From Symsagittifera roscoffensis (taxonomy: Eukaryota; Xenacoelomorpha; Acoela; Convolutidae): a DNA stretch of 64,000 nucleotides. The number at the start of each line of letters is the position of its first letter. Position 1 is the first letter of the stretch. The notes below the pieces were generated by a model, which saw only the letters and a list, made by a program, of their open reading frames with translations, was not told where the DNA came from and did not search any database. Made by a program: the position numbers and the translations under genes. Shown here piece after piece: positions 42,660-54,594 of the stretch. Where the stretch lies: positions 22,367,419 through 22,431,418 of the forward strand of contig NC_087070.1 in the NCBI RefSeq assembly GCF_963678635.1, given 5' to 3'.

Positions 42660-43320
42660 ATTGTGTTGATAAGTTACAATGCCGTTTTTCACGCTAAAAA
42701 AAGTACAGACAGAGTTTTTGGCCAAAATTATGGACCAAAAAGTTCAAAACATAAATGATTTGGCTTGTCCTTGGGTTGAAAACCCAATTTTCAAAAAATC
42801 CAAGTTGCAATTATCATATACCTCATTGCAACTCCAGAAACCATTTGAAGAAAAGCAAGGTTTTTTATGACTTGTAAATTTAAAAAGAGCGAGAGAGATG
42901 GGCAAATGTCAAGACATAATTATCAACAATTTCAATGCTTTCTGCGTGGATGACTCCAAAGGGTGAAAACAAAACTGCAGAGGGTGATTTTAAAACAATA
43001 GTGCGTATTGTTTGCGTGCGCCAAAATGGCAAACAAAGATTTCCAAAATAAATTGACTAACTTTAAGGTAATTTTTTTCCAGTTATTGGTCAACTTGTAT
43101 ACTTCCAGAGATAGAAGTTTATCAGAAACGTTAGCCATAAAGCGAGGAGTATCTCTTCACGAAGTATCTCTTCACGTTCGATCTAAATAGCAGTGAGTTG
43201 CAAGATAAGATTAAGACTATTGCGAAAGAGGATACTGGGCAAAAAATAAATGTGTATCAAAAAAAACTCAATTATCATAGCAGAAACTTTTCTGGAAAGC
43301 CAGAAAAGTGATAGCCTCTC
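42660..43320 (+). pseudogene. PolB element, unknown ORF b (unit III), broken
   Basis: Homologous to 6,657-7,310. Open pieces are 42,679-42,870 (KVQTEFLAKIMDQKVQNIND) and 43,250-43,516 (NSIIIAETFLESQKSDSLSQ). Several frameshifts. Family unknown. Confidence 0.45.
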
Positions 43321-43553
43321 CCAAAAAGCTATTAGGCTTGACCTAATTGAGCCACGCCGCCCTTTTCCTGGTCTCAATCTCATTAAATATCATCATACTT
43401 TTCGTTCCCTCATTTTCATATCGGTATTTCAGACATTTTATATTAACAAAAAACTTCTTCAAAGATCATCTTCAAGTTATAACTTCAAGTCCCCTAGAGA
43501 CAATATCTGTGTCTGATCGAGAAAGAACAAATATCTACCAAACGTCCTTGAAC

Positions 43554-43573
43554 GGACTCGCTCCAGACGGAGA

Positions 43574-43613
<40 letters not shown>

Positions 43614-43688
43614 TGATGAATCACACAGGAGAATCGAATGCAGCCATTCATCAACAGAGAGAAAGAGCCTCAAAGTATGGAGAAAGTC
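43554..43688. repeat. CT-tract hairpin (copy 2)
   Basis: Homologue of 7,532-7,675: ggactcgctccagacggag, a CT tract (about 43,580-43,609), tgttgatgaat, loop, attcatcaacagagagaaag and a diverged outer right arm. The CT tract is shorter than in copy 1. Confidence 0.75.
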
Positions 43689-44106
43689 CGTTCAATGACG
43701 TGGCTCCCGAAAAAACGACAGCAATCAGAACAAGGAATGTACTTAAAAAGATTGCATGTTTTACCGAATTCCCTCTTTGATGATATCAGTCTGATTCGGC
43801 TGAACCGAAAGCGAATGTACAAGAGTTGCACTTTTAAAGAGAGTTATCCGTCATTACAAAAGACTGAGATAAACAATACTACCTCATTTGGGCAGTCTCC
43901 TGGAAAAATTTTGTTCGCGCATGACTGCGAGTCAACGCAATTGTAAGGAAACCAGGAAGGTTGTAACTGTGACAATGCAGAGCGCAAGTCATACTGGGAT
44001 ACTCATACAGAAATGTCGTTTGTCAGTTTTAATTTCCCATTCGAATGCTCTGTTTTCATCAACACAGAGTGCAGCTTTTACTCTTTACACTTTTTGTTTT
44101 TATTAA
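43638..44106 (+). pseudogene. PolB element, ORF A (unit III), broken
   Basis: Piece 43,638-43,946 contains MYLKRLHVLPNSLFDDIS and SYPSLQKTEINNTTSFGQ. Piece 43,888-44,106 is in another frame. The small Cys-rich extension after it (about 44,160-44,260) is damaged by a deletion. Same unknown family as at 7,724. Confidence 0.5.
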
Positions 44107-44519
44107 TTTTCTCCGACTTTCTTTTAATTGTCCGCCAAGGACTCGTGCTTGCCAGATGAAAAATTTACTTCTTCGGCCTTTTTCGGACAGTTTGATAGTT
44201 ATATAATTACCAGTCTGTACGAATGTTTTTGTACCAACTCTTACAAAACGTGTGGAACTTTGAAGAAAGACTGATCACAAAAATGAGGTTTCTGAGTTTT
44301 TCTGATTTGACGGTTATTCTATTGAATGTTGTTATTTATGTTAATGAAGTTTTATCAGTATGAAAAAAACAGATTTGGCAAACTAACAAAAAAACATGAA
44401 ACTGAGCGCTTTCTCTCGTAGCCGCTATAAAAAAATTTTTACAAAAATCTAAAAAACGCGGTTCTCACATGCATTCCTAACATGACCTCAGGCATCATGC
44501 GTTAAAGATTAGTAAAAAG

Positions 44520-44915
44520 AATTATTCGTCTAAAGCAATTCCGTTCAATGACTTGGCTCTCCTAAAAAACGATGGCAATAAGTAGGAGGAACGGTCTCAA
44601 AAAAGTGGCATTTTGTCATCGAACTATCTTTTTGATCATATCGATCTAGTTTGGCAGAATCGAAAGCTAAAATACCAGAGTTCTTTATTAACGGGATCTA
44701 TCCGGTTTTAGTATAGACTGAGATTAATGAGACAACCTCGCTCGAGCACTCTCCGAGAAAAAAGTCTAATCGCTTGTGACTATGTAAAAAACCTCATTGT
44801 AAGGAAATCAAGATGGCTGTTTTGTGGTTTTACAGACCAATTCATTTGTTTAGGAAGCAGTTTCAATTCCGGAACAATCAACTTCCTATTCGGATGCGCA
44901 GATTTTTCGGCTTAA
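44520..44915 (+). pseudogene. PolB element, ORF B (unit III), broken
   Basis: Homologue of 8,645-9,030. The open piece 44,727-44,915 starts MRQPRSSTLREKSLIACDYV. A frameshift relative to unit I changes the end. Confidence 0.45.
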
Positions 44916-44999
44916 ATCGACAGAGAGTGCGGAAACAAATGATTTAGCGACTCCAGATCTCACCCAGACGACCCCACCAAACGTAGCTTGCTATGCTCA

Positions 45000-46455
45000 A
45001 AGAAAAAAACTAAAAAACCAAATAGCTCCTGAAATTTATATATTACACACTAACACAAATTTAGAGTGAGAATGAACACTTTACGGTAAACAAGACGAAA
45101 ATTTTTTTAATGATTATATTCTTAAGTTCCGAAGACGACCGTCAGAATTGTGCTCGAGATCACAGAAAGTATGCTGTTTTGATTTTAAATGATTCTGCAA
45201 TCAACTTCAATTTCTTATAACATATAAATTGAGATTTTCAGATATAATGGTATAAAAACTGCTACTGTTTTCATATGACTTTAGCGAAAAAGAGGGTTCC
45301 GAGGAGCCTAGCGATGAGGAGCGCTGGGTTTGATATCGCCCTTTAAAACGATCGGTTACGCCTTAGTTTTTAAAAGGACCAGATATGAAATGTTTCACGG
45401 CACACTGAACCACATGAAAGGAATTTTGATTAAATATCTTTCGAATAAACTCAAGACACGATCTATGTTTACCATGCATCTGCAACTATCATGATATCCA
45501 ATCTGCAATTTTTTCTTTGTTTGATTGCTAATTCATAAATCGTCCAATTGAGATAGTTGAGGGCTACAATTTCTAAACTTTTTTATCTCATTCTTTTTAA
45601 GGTTTCTTACAGCAATTTATGTAAAACAAGAAACGGGTTTGAAATCAATAAAAAATAAACGTTTTCCAGTTAAAAATAGTCAGGAAATCTTGGGCTCAAT
45701 TTGAATCATTTTAAGCTTTAATTTTTGTGAACTAGTGCTGAAAAATTGTTTGAAAGTCTAAATCGGTACCCTTGAAGTCGCAAATAGAATCAAAAGCTTG
45801 AAACTGTAATTAAATCTGTTTCTTAATATATATAATCTTTGCACTTGAAAGTGGTGATGAGACATTTAGAGATCAAAGCTGCAATGAAGACTTTTTAGGA
45901 TTTGAAAGTACTTATTGTCAATTTCACGGCGAAGTATAACTATCGTTGATGGCTTCCATTTGTCTTTGCTCGTAAAATTCTTGGTTCTTAGTCCTAGTCA
46001 CTTCTCGTTGTTGCTTCTTCGAACCAGTCTTACTTCAATCTTGAAACTTTCCTTAACTACATAAACAATTTCAACAAACAATGCCGAATTCTACTTCTAT
46101 CGCGACAACTGTTCCTTACCAGCAGTGCAAAAAAAGCGCATTCAGAGGGAAATTGCACCGATACTATCTCAAATTGTTTGTAATTAAATCTGTTTCATAA
46201 TATATATAATCCTTGCACTTGAAAGTGGTAATGAGACATTTAGAGATCAAAGCTGCAATGAAGACTTTTTTAGGATATGAAAGTAATTATTGTCAATTTC
46301 ACGGCGAAGTATAACAATCGTTGATGGCTTCCATTTGTCTCTGCTCGTAAAATTCTTGGTTCTTAGTCCTAGTCACTTCTCGTTGTTGCTTCTTCAAACC
46401 AGTTATACTTCAATCTTGAAACTTTCCTTAACTACACAAACAATTTCAACAAACA
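45000..46455. other. Non-coding PolB spacer (unit III) with internal 374-bp duplication
   Basis: The spacer is shorter than in unit I: it joins ORF B flank directly to sequence equivalent to about 9,965. The segment 45,805-46,178, including a first polymerase start (atgccgaattc at 46,083), is repeated as 46,179 to about 46,552. No independent gene. Confidence 0.65.
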
Positions 46456-47202
46456 ATGCCGAATTCTACTTCTATCGCGACAACTGTTCCTTACCAGCAG
46501 TGCAAAAAAAAGCGCATTCAGAGGGAAATTGCACCAATACTATCTCAAAGTTGAAGTAGAACTCAATCGAAATGGAGCTGTTTTGATTCATGAGGCAAAA
46601 CAAGGAGTAAACAGATACTGAAAAGAGTCTTTTCTCAAAGTGCAGCTCGATATGGACGTGGGGATGAACAAAATTTCCACTGTGCACGACGAGGACACTG
46701 TAAACTACAAATGAACCATGCTATTTTTAAAAACTTCGACATTGACAGTGTACTTCGAGGGAATAACTAGGGATCAGAACTTGGAACTGATTGAACAAAT
46801 GGTCAACCAAGTCAATTCCTTCTTTTTCATAGTTGTGGATGGTTTATTGATCAAAATGAAAAACTGCCGAATCAGTCTCGCGGTCCTCTCACCAATCGGA
46901 CCAGGGTCCTTTCTCGAGTTACTTGATGCACTCAGCGCTGTTTCTACTCTGCTCACGAATATCCAAATAAAGATGATGACCGTTGATTTCTACACTGCTT
47001 TGTTGAAGCATATAAAAACATGAATGAGCCAGCCCTCTACCCCAGATCTAGACGGTGGCTGGAAAAAAAACATAGTTTCAACCTACGATTTGACAAAGAA
47101 GCAACTATGAAAATCAATTTGGGTTACCAAATGCCAATGGGTCCGATGGATATGGACAGATTTGAATGGCTGAACAGTTGCCACATCAAAGTCTTTCGGT
47201 AA
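46456..47202 (+). pseudogene. DNA polymerase B N-terminal region (unit III), broken
   Basis: Starts ATG at 46,456 (MPNSTSIATTVPYQQCKKSA). After a TGA and a shift, 46,718-47,023 is open. The family-consistent frame, with the shared TGA at 46,984-46,986, gives FLHCFVEAY and then MNEPALYPRSRRWLE and YQMPMGPMDMDRFEWLN up to 47,202. Confidence 0.6.
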
Positions 47203-47309
47203 ACAATTTCTAATTTGCTTTTAAAAACTTTGTTACCTCTTCATTAAAAGCCGTCATCTATACTCCTATATTTTTCACACCAAAATTAGATATAAAGTTC
47301 ATTTTTCTG

Positions 47310-47834
47310 TTAACGTTCACCAATGGCAAATTGTTGCCCTTGCGAGCGTCGAACAGATTCACTGCTAGTCTGATCGTGGACTTGTTGCTGCTGACAGATG
47401 GGTCGAAGGAAAGTATCATTATCTGTTAATAAGTGATCCTCAGAAACTGATGAAGTACATGTGGAACAAAGTCCAACGAAACAAATCTGAGATTTGACGC
47501 AATTACTTCCACAAACGCGCTTCCTTCGAAATTCTGAGAAGCTCTCAAGAATTGTGCTAACAAGACGCGGCTGCCGTCAATACAACGTCCACGCCGGAAA
47601 AGATGACGACAAGTTCGAAAACTTAAAAGCTCGTTGGTTTGTACGCAGAGTAATTTACTTTGATTTGGAAACACTGCTCTTTTCAGTATACGGCCAGCAA
47701 CCTGCTCCGCAAAAATCTAGCACGCAAAAAAAAATTCAAATAACCGTGCGCCTAGGCCTTAACAGTAATCGATATCGGATTTAAATACTGCTAAATTTGA
47801 TCTATGACGAGAATCGAAAGTGATGGAAGAGCTG
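47310..47834 (+). pseudogene. DNA polymerase B, pre-exonuclease and Exo I (unit III), truncated
   Basis: 47,494-47,784 contains ARWFVRRVIYFDLETLLFSV, the Exo I motif. The sequence follows unit IV to about 47,834 (gatggaagagctga), then switches to ORF A sequence, so the rest of the polymerase is missing. Microhomology ctga(ac) marks the joint. Confidence 0.7.
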
Positions 47835-48390
47835 AACCGAAAGCCAATGTACGAGAGTTGCACTTTTAACGAGAGTTATCCGTCATTAGAAAAGACTGAG
47901 ATTCACAATACCACCTCGTTTGAGCAGTCTCCTGGAAAAAAATTAATCGCGCATGACTGCGAAGCAAACCCATTGTACGGAAATCAGGAAGGCTGTAATT
48001 GTGGTTATGCAGAGCGCAAATCATACTGGGATACTCATTCAGAAATGTCGTTTGTCAGGGGAGCAGTTTTAATTTCCCATTCGAATGCTTGGTTTTCATC
48101 AACACAGAGTGCAACTTTTACTCTTTACACTTTTTGTTTTCATCAATTTTATCCGACTTTCTTTTAATTGTCAGCCAAGGACTCGTGCTTGCCAGATGAC
48201 AAATTTACTTGTTGTCGATAGTTGAAAAATCCCTCTTCGCTTTTTTTGGACAGTTTGATAATTATAAAAATACCAGTCTGTGCGAATGTTTTTGTACCGA
48301 CTCTAACAAAACGTTCAACATTAGAAGAAAACTTCCAAAAATTATCGAAATAGTCAATATCCGTTTCAGGTGACGAGTACATTATAAAAA
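47820..48390 (+). pseudogene. PolB element, ORF A (unit IV)
   Basis: The best-preserved ORF A: one frame of 115 codons (47,820-48,167) holds SYPSLEKTEIHNTTSFEQ, GNQEGCNCGYAERKSYWD and EMSFVRGAVLISHSN. The frame carrying LFAFFGQFDNYKNTSLCECF follows at about 48,195-48,390. Its N-terminus is fused to polymerase sequence by the rearrangement, so the first codons do not belong to it. Unknown family. Confidence 0.5.
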
Positions 48391-48699
48391 GAATATCAAC
48401 CAACTAAATTTTAGTGGGGAACTTTGATGAAAGACTGATCACAAAAATGAGGTTTCTGAGTTTTTCTAATTTGACGGTTATTCTATTGAATGTTGTTATT
48501 TATGTTAATGAAGTTTTATCAGTATGGCAAAAAAAATCTGGCAAAGTAACAAGAAAACATGAAACTGAGCGCTTTCTATCGTAGCCACTATAAAAAAAAT
48601 TTTACAAAAAATTTAAAAAACGCGGTTCTCACATGCATTCCTAACATGACCTCAGGCATCATGCGTTAAAGATTAGTAAAAAGAATTATTCGTCTAGAG

Positions 48700-49100
48700 C
48701 AATTCCATTCAATGACTTGGCTCCCTGAAAAAACGACGGCAATCTGTAGGAGGAACGGTCTCAAAAAAGTAGCATTTTGTCATCGAACTACCTTTTTAAT
48801 CATATCGATCTAGTTTGGCAGAATCGAAAGCGAAAATACGAGAGTTCACTATTAACGGGATCTATCCGGTTTTTAGAATAGACTGAGGTTAACGACACAA
48901 CCTCGCTCGAGCACTCTCCGAGAAAAACTCGAATCGCTTGTGATTATTTAAATAATCTCATTGTAAGGAAATCAAGATGGCTGTTTTTGTGGTTTTACAG
49001 ACCAATTCATTTGATTAGGAAGCAGTTTCAACTCCGGAACAATCAACTTCCTATTCGGATGCGCAGATTTTTCGGCTCACATCGACAGGCAGTGCGGAAA
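48700..49100 (+). pseudogene. PolB element, ORF B (unit IV), broken
   Basis: Homologue of 8,645-9,030 with no long open piece. Recognised from cgctcgagcactctccgag and cagtttcaactccggaacaa. The second tandem-duplication boundary (48,787/48,788) lies inside it. Confidence 0.45.
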
Positions 49101-51541
49101 CAAATGATTTAGCGATTCCAGATCTCACCAAAGGACCCCACCAAATGCAGCTTGCTATGCTAAAAAAAAACTACAGTTTCGAGTATTCTAAGAAAAATAA
49201 CCAAAAAAAAAATATTTTTATTGTTTCAAATTTTGGTCCTCAGTTTTAACTTTTTCATTTTTGCTGGATTTGACTTTAGCTTTGTTTCAAAATGACCGTG
49301 TGTATAATATTTGTGTCAGACTTTGTTTTACTTATTTCATCTACTTATCAATTAGAATTTGCGCTGTAATGTTTTCGGCAAAACGTTAAAACAAAATTTG
49401 GAGAAAAAAATATCATAAATCGAGATTAATTTTTTTCTAAAATAGTTGTTTTTGAAAGAATGAGAGAGAGAGAGAAAGATAAATGCACTTGCTCAATAGT
49501 GAATCCCATTTTGAATATCGTTTCGAAGAATTTGCTTCATTTAAAAAAAAATCAAATGGAAGGGTTAATAATTTCATGTTGATAGCCCATTCATCATTTT
49601 AGGCTTTTTCAAACGTTCTCTCTTCCTTCTTTCACAGTATAGTTATGGTTCAAGTGGGATTGGCCAGGTTTTAGGCAAAAAAACAGAGAGTTTTTTAAGA
49701 TATAGTTCTGGTATAAATTGCCTTTTTATACAGGTTTTACATGTATAAATGACAATTTTTGTGGTGAAAAAGAAATGTTTCATAAAAGGAAAACTATGTT
49801 TTTCATCGAAAAAAGAACCTGACCCTTATCGTTGCTCAGAACTTATGGCGAATGATTTCATTTACTTATCAATTAGAATTTGCGCTGTAATATTTTCGCC
49901 AAAACGTTTAAATAAAACTTGGAAAAAAAGATATCATAAATCGAGATTAATTTTTTTCTAAAATTGTTTTTTTTGAAAGAATGAGAGAAAGAGAGAGATA
50001 AATGCACTTGCTCAATAGTGAACACCATTTTGAATATCGTTTCGAAGAATTTGCTTCATGTTGATAGCCCATTCATCATTTTAGGCTTTTTCAAACGTTC
50101 TCTCTTCCTTCTCTCACAGTATAGTTATGGTTCAGGTGGGATTAGCCAGGTTTTAGGCAAAGTAGCAGAGAGTGTTTTAAGATATAGTTCTGCTATAAAT
50201 TGCGTTTTTATACAGGTTTTATTGTGGTGAAAATTTTTGTGGTGAAAAAAAAAACGTTTAATAAAAGGAAAACTATGTTTTTCACCAAAAAAAGAACCTG
50301 ACCCTTATCGTTGCTCAGAACTTATGGCGAATGATTGAGGAAAGATTCATTGGATTTGGAGACAAAGTTATATTTTCCAATTTTTTCGTTTACACAAAAA
50401 TCAGCTTTTCTCAAAAAATCACAAAATTTTAAACGTCAACTCTCATTGATTGGCTCACAATTGTTTCTAATTTCTACGCTTATCCTAATCAGGATCACAT
50501 AGCTCCTGAAATTTATATATTACACACTAACACAAATTTAGAGTGAGAATGAACACTTTACGGTAAACAAGACGAAACATTTTTTAAATAATTATTTTCT
50601 TAAGTTCTGAAGACGACAGTCAGAATTGTGCTCGAGATCACAGAAAATTTGCTATTTTGATTTTAAATGATTCTGCAACCAACTTCTATTTCTTATAACA
50701 TAGAAATTGAGATTTTCAGATATTATGGTATAATGAATTTACCGAAAAAGAGAGTTCCGAGGAGCCTAGCGATGAGGAGCGCTGGGTTTGATATCGCACT
50801 TTAAAACGATCGGTTACGCCTTAGTTTTTAAAAGGACCAGATATGAAATGTTTCACGGCACACTGAACCAAATGAAAGGAATTCTGATTAAATATCTTTC
50901 GAATAAACTCAAGACACGATCTATGTTTACCATGCATCTGCAACTATCATGATATCCAATCTGCAATTTTTCCTTTGTTTGATTGCTAATTCATAAATCG
51001 TCTAATTGATGTAGTTGAGGGCTACAATTTCTAAATTTTTTTTATCTCATTCTTTTTAACGTTTCTTACAGCAATTTATGTAAAACAAGAAACGGGTTTG
51101 AAATCAATAAAAAATAAACGTTTTCCAGTTAAAAATAGTCAGGAAATCTTGGGCTCAATTTGAATCATTTTACGCTTTAATTATTGTGAACTAGTGCTGA
51201 AAAAATTGTTTGAAAGTCTAAATCGGTACCCTTGAAGTCGCAAATAGAATCAAAAGCTTGAAACTGTAATTAAATCTGTTTCTTAATATATATAATCCTT
51301 GCACTTGAAAGTGGTGATGAGACATTTAGAGATCAAAGCTGCAATGAAGACTTTTTTAGGATTTGAAAGTACTTATTGTCAATTTCACGGCGAAGTATAA
51401 CTATCGTTGATGGCTTCCATTTGTCTTTGATCGTAAAATTCTTGATTTTTAGTCCTAGTCACTTCTCGTTGTTGCTTCTTCGAACCAGTTTTACTTCCAC
51501 AATGAAACTTTCCTTAACTACAAAAACAATTTCAACAAACA
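49101..51541. other. Non-coding PolB spacer (unit IV) with internal 521-bp duplication
   Basis: The segment 49,335-49,855 is repeated as 49,856 to about 50,335, each starting tttcat(c/t)tacttatcaatt and including a GA microsatellite and a gaacctgacccttatcgttg block. A 70-codon frame (49,749-49,961) crosses the joint and is not a gene. No other feature. Confidence 0.7.
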
Positions 51542-52287
51542 ATGCCAAAATCTACTTCTACCGCGACAACTGTTCCTTACCAGCAGTGCAAAAAAAGCGC
51601 ATTCAGAGGTAAATTGCACCGATACTATCTCAAAGTTGAAATGGAACTGAATCGATATGGAACTTTTTCGATTCATGAGGCAAAAAAAGGAGGAAACAGA
51701 TACTGAAAAGAGTTTTTTCACAAAGTGCAGCTCCATATGGACGTGGGGATGAACAAAATTTCCACTGTGCACGACGATGACCTTGTAAACTACAAATGAA
51801 CCATGCTATTTCTAAACACTTCGACATTGACAGTGTACTTCGAGGGAATAACTGGGGATCAGAACTTGGAACTGATTCAGCAAATGGTCAACTAAGTCAA
51901 TTCGTTCTTTTTCATAGTTGTGGATGGTTTATTGATCAAAATGAAAAATTGCCAAATCAGTCTCTCGGTCCTATCACCAATCGGACCAGGATCCTTTCTC
52001 GAGTTACCTGATGCACTCAGCGCTGCTTCTACTCTGCTCACGAATATCCAAATAAAGATGATGACCGTTGATTTCTACACTGCTTTGTTGAAGCTTATAA
52101 AAACATGAATGAGCCAGCCCTCTACCCCAGATCTAGACGGTGTCTGGAAAAAAACATAGTTTCAACCTACGATCTGGACAAAGAAGGAACTATTAAAATC
52201 AATTTGGATTACGAAATGCCAATGGGTCTGATGGATATAGACAGATTTGAATGGCTGAACAGTTACCAAATCAAAGACTTTCGGTAA
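51542..52287 (+). pseudogene. DNA polymerase B N-terminal region (unit IV), broken
   Basis: ATG at 51,542 opens a frame of about 54 codons (MPKSTSTATTVPYQQCKKSA) ended by TGA. Later pieces are 51,920-52,108 and, in the family-consistent frame, 52,105-52,287 (MNEPALYPRSRRCLEKNIV and MPMGLMDIDRFEWLN). The shared TGA is at 52,069-52,071. The FR end is followed by GTAAAC and about 110 bp of AT-rich DNA before coding homology resumes, which might be a decayed intron. Confidence 0.6.
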
Positions 52288-52396
52288 ACAATTTCAACTT
52301 TACTTTTAAAAACAGTGTACCTCTTCATTAAAAGCTGTCATTTAAATTCCTATATATTTCACACCAAAATTAGATATAAAGTTTAATTTTTTGTTA

Positions 52397-53340
52397 ACGT
52401 TCACCAATGGCAAATTGTTGCCTTTGCGAGAGTCGAACAGATTCACTGCTAATCTGATCGTAGACTTGTTGCTGCTGACAGATGGGTCGAAGGAAAGTAT
52501 CATTATCTGTTGATAAGTGAACTCCAGAAACCGATGGAGTACATGTGGTACAAAGTCCAACGAATCCAATCTGAGATTTGACGCAATTACTTCCACAAAC
52601 GCGCTTCCTTCGGAATTCTGAGAAGCTCTCAAGAATTGTGCTAACAAGAAAAGGCTGTCGCCATTACAATGTCCACGCCGGAAAAGATGACCACAAGTTC
52701 CAAAACCTAAAAGCTCGTTGGTTTGTACCCAGAGTAATTTACTTTGATTTGGAAACACTGTTCTTTTCAGTATACGGACCGCAACCTGCTCCGCGAAAAA
52801 TCTAGCACGCAAAAAACTAATTCAATTAACCGTGCACCTACGCCTTAACAGTAATCGATATTGGATTTAAATCCTGCTAAAATTTGATCTGTGACGAAGA
52901 TTGAAAGTGATGGAAGAGCTGATTAGCTCCGTTAAATTGTTAGCGGGACAAATTTACGTGGAAAGAGGAAATTTTAAACTTTTAATAGTATATCAGGCCA
53001 GGGACGGGAAGACGCTACGGTTTGTTGGATCTGCGAGAACGATGTTTCCGTCGATGGCCATGTGGTACTTGATCATCGCAATTACACGAACAAGTTTCTG
53101 GATAGGGCGCATAATGAGTGTAGTGTTACTAGAAAATATTCCCATTATAGCTCATAATTTGTCAAATAATGACTTACACTGAAAATCAAAGCGCTGGCGA
53201 AAAATGATCCAGAGAACTCTTTTTCTGTAAAAACTGCATCTGAAGAATAACATATCTTTGACAATCTCAGTATATATAAAAACGTACACGGACAAAACCA
53301 AAAAAAAATCGAAAAAGTCTATGAAAACTCGAGATTAGTT
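52397..53340 (+). pseudogene. DNA polymerase B exonuclease domain (unit IV), broken
   Basis: In order: LLPLRESNRFTANLIVDLLL (52,397-52,518), ARWFVPRVIYFDLETLFFSV (Exo I, in 52,578-52,805), ELISSVKLLAGQIYVERG (52,901 on), a zinc/HNH-like module VCWICENDVSVDG...VLDHRNYTNKFL (frame 53,005-53,157), and IIAHNLSNNDLH (Exo II, frame ending 53,182). Three frames are used, so at least three shifts occurred. Module order matches protein-primed family-B polymerases of Polinton/virus type that carry an inserted HNH-like zinc module. The 156-codon minus-strand frame 52,342-52,812 is a shadow. Confidence 0.75.
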
Positions 53341-54018
53341 GTTTCCTATAAATTCATGCTAGCGCCGCTAGCAAAACTTGTCGATAATTTGTCCAATCAA
53401 AAATTCTTTGTGCTGAAGGTTTTCTTATGAAAAAATTGGCAAACCCCCGAAAAGTCAGTATGTTGAAACAGAAAGGGCATCAACCCTACTCATACTTCAA
53501 CTATTTTGAGAAACTCCGAGAAAACTGACTTCTCTGCCAGCCATGTGGAACAATGGTTGAAAAGGAGCAAAAGTGAGTGTTACAAGAAGTGGAAACATGC
53601 AGGCCTTGAAAGTTTTCGCCGAAATGATTATCACCTTTCGTACTTGACTACAGATGTTCCATACTTAGAATCTAGACTGCGCCTGTTACTTTACGGTGAG
53701 TATTTATTTCGGTGAAGCCTTTCTAAAACGTTGTAAGCTCGACCTGACACTTTTAACGGATCGTGACATCTTGAACTTGTACAGCAAATGATACGAGGAG
53801 GCAAGTAGTCGGCTGACGCGCGCCAATTTTACAAAGCAAAAAACAATGTACATCTTCAATTTGTCACCCTCAGAACATCCAGCTACATCCTCAACTGATA
53901 CGCAAACAGTTTTTAGGGAGCCATAATGAAACAGTGCCGTTTTCCATTCAACGCATTTTTGTAAACTGAAAAAAGATCGGAAGACAGACTGCTCACCAGC
54001 GAAACCTCCGAGTAGGGC

Positions 54019-54050
<32 letters not shown>

Positions 54051-54594
54051 CAAAAAGTCATATTGACCATAGCCGGAGCGCTTCATGACTTCTTTGCTCA
54101 TTACCTTATGCCCACTCTCGTGAAGTAGTGGACATAGGTGCAATGAGCAATTAACAAGTCCAATCGGGGAAAAATTGGGAAGCACCACACGTATATGGAT
54201 GCCGTAGCTTATGCAGACCTTGAATCTTGAGAAAAAACTTGTTCCCACGTTTTTTCTTACCGTACCCTAAAGGAATACCAAGAGCTGGGAATGGAAATAA
54301 CTCATCTTGGAAAAATTCTTCGGTTCCACTAAAGCAACTGGATGACACCCTTTGTCGACTTCAACGCCCACCTACGAAAAAGTGGCCAATAGATTGGAAG
54401 AGATCTTTTGCAATTTAGTTGTTAATGCAGCCTTCAGTAAGACATGGGAGTCTATGACAGTATGAAAGAAACTGGAGAACGTATACAATGATAGAGAATT
54501 TCTTCAAAAATCAGCTCTGAGAACGATCAATAGCTTTCAAATCATTTAAGATCAGTTCGGCACAATCAGCTCTTCAATAGAAAAAAATATGGAT
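53341..54594 (+). pseudogene. DNA polymerase B, Exo III to motif B region (unit IV), truncated
   Basis: Pieces in order: SYKFMLAPLAKLVDNLSNQK (about 53,345-53,425), MLKQKGHQPYSYFNYFEKL (53,460-53,528), NDYHLSYLTTDVPYLES (Exo III YxxxD, in 53,506-53,715), LDLTLLTDRDILNLYSK (53,726-53,791), and LVVNAAFSKTWES (about 54,406-54,462), resembling motif B with its N-x-x-(F/Y)-(G/S)-K core. A TA microsatellite lies between. The unit ends at 54,594 before motif C. Confidence 0.7.
54019..54045. repeat. (TA)n microsatellite
   Basis: About 13 TA units. The duplicate at 59,866-59,887 is about three units shorter, a simple length difference between the tandem copies. Confidence 0.9.

Larger units (their letters stand above)
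48788..54594. repeat. 5.8-kb tandem duplication, copy 1
   Basis: Matches 54,595-60,436 at an offset of 5,808 bp, growing to 5,847 bp after a 39-bp difference near 50,058 (the DNA between two ttcat repeats is missing here) and then 5,841 bp after the TA microsatellite. The joint at 54,594 reads atatggata|ctaccttttt. A whole PolB unit short of motif C is contained. Confidence 0.95.

Noticed and set aside
52342-52812. 156-codon minus-strand ORF (also at 58,189-58,659, 11,824-12,264 and 19,322-19,762)
   Set aside because: It is antisense to polymerase sequence with recognisable Exo I and LLLL-DG motifs on the plus strand. Its conservation is explained by duplication of that DNA.
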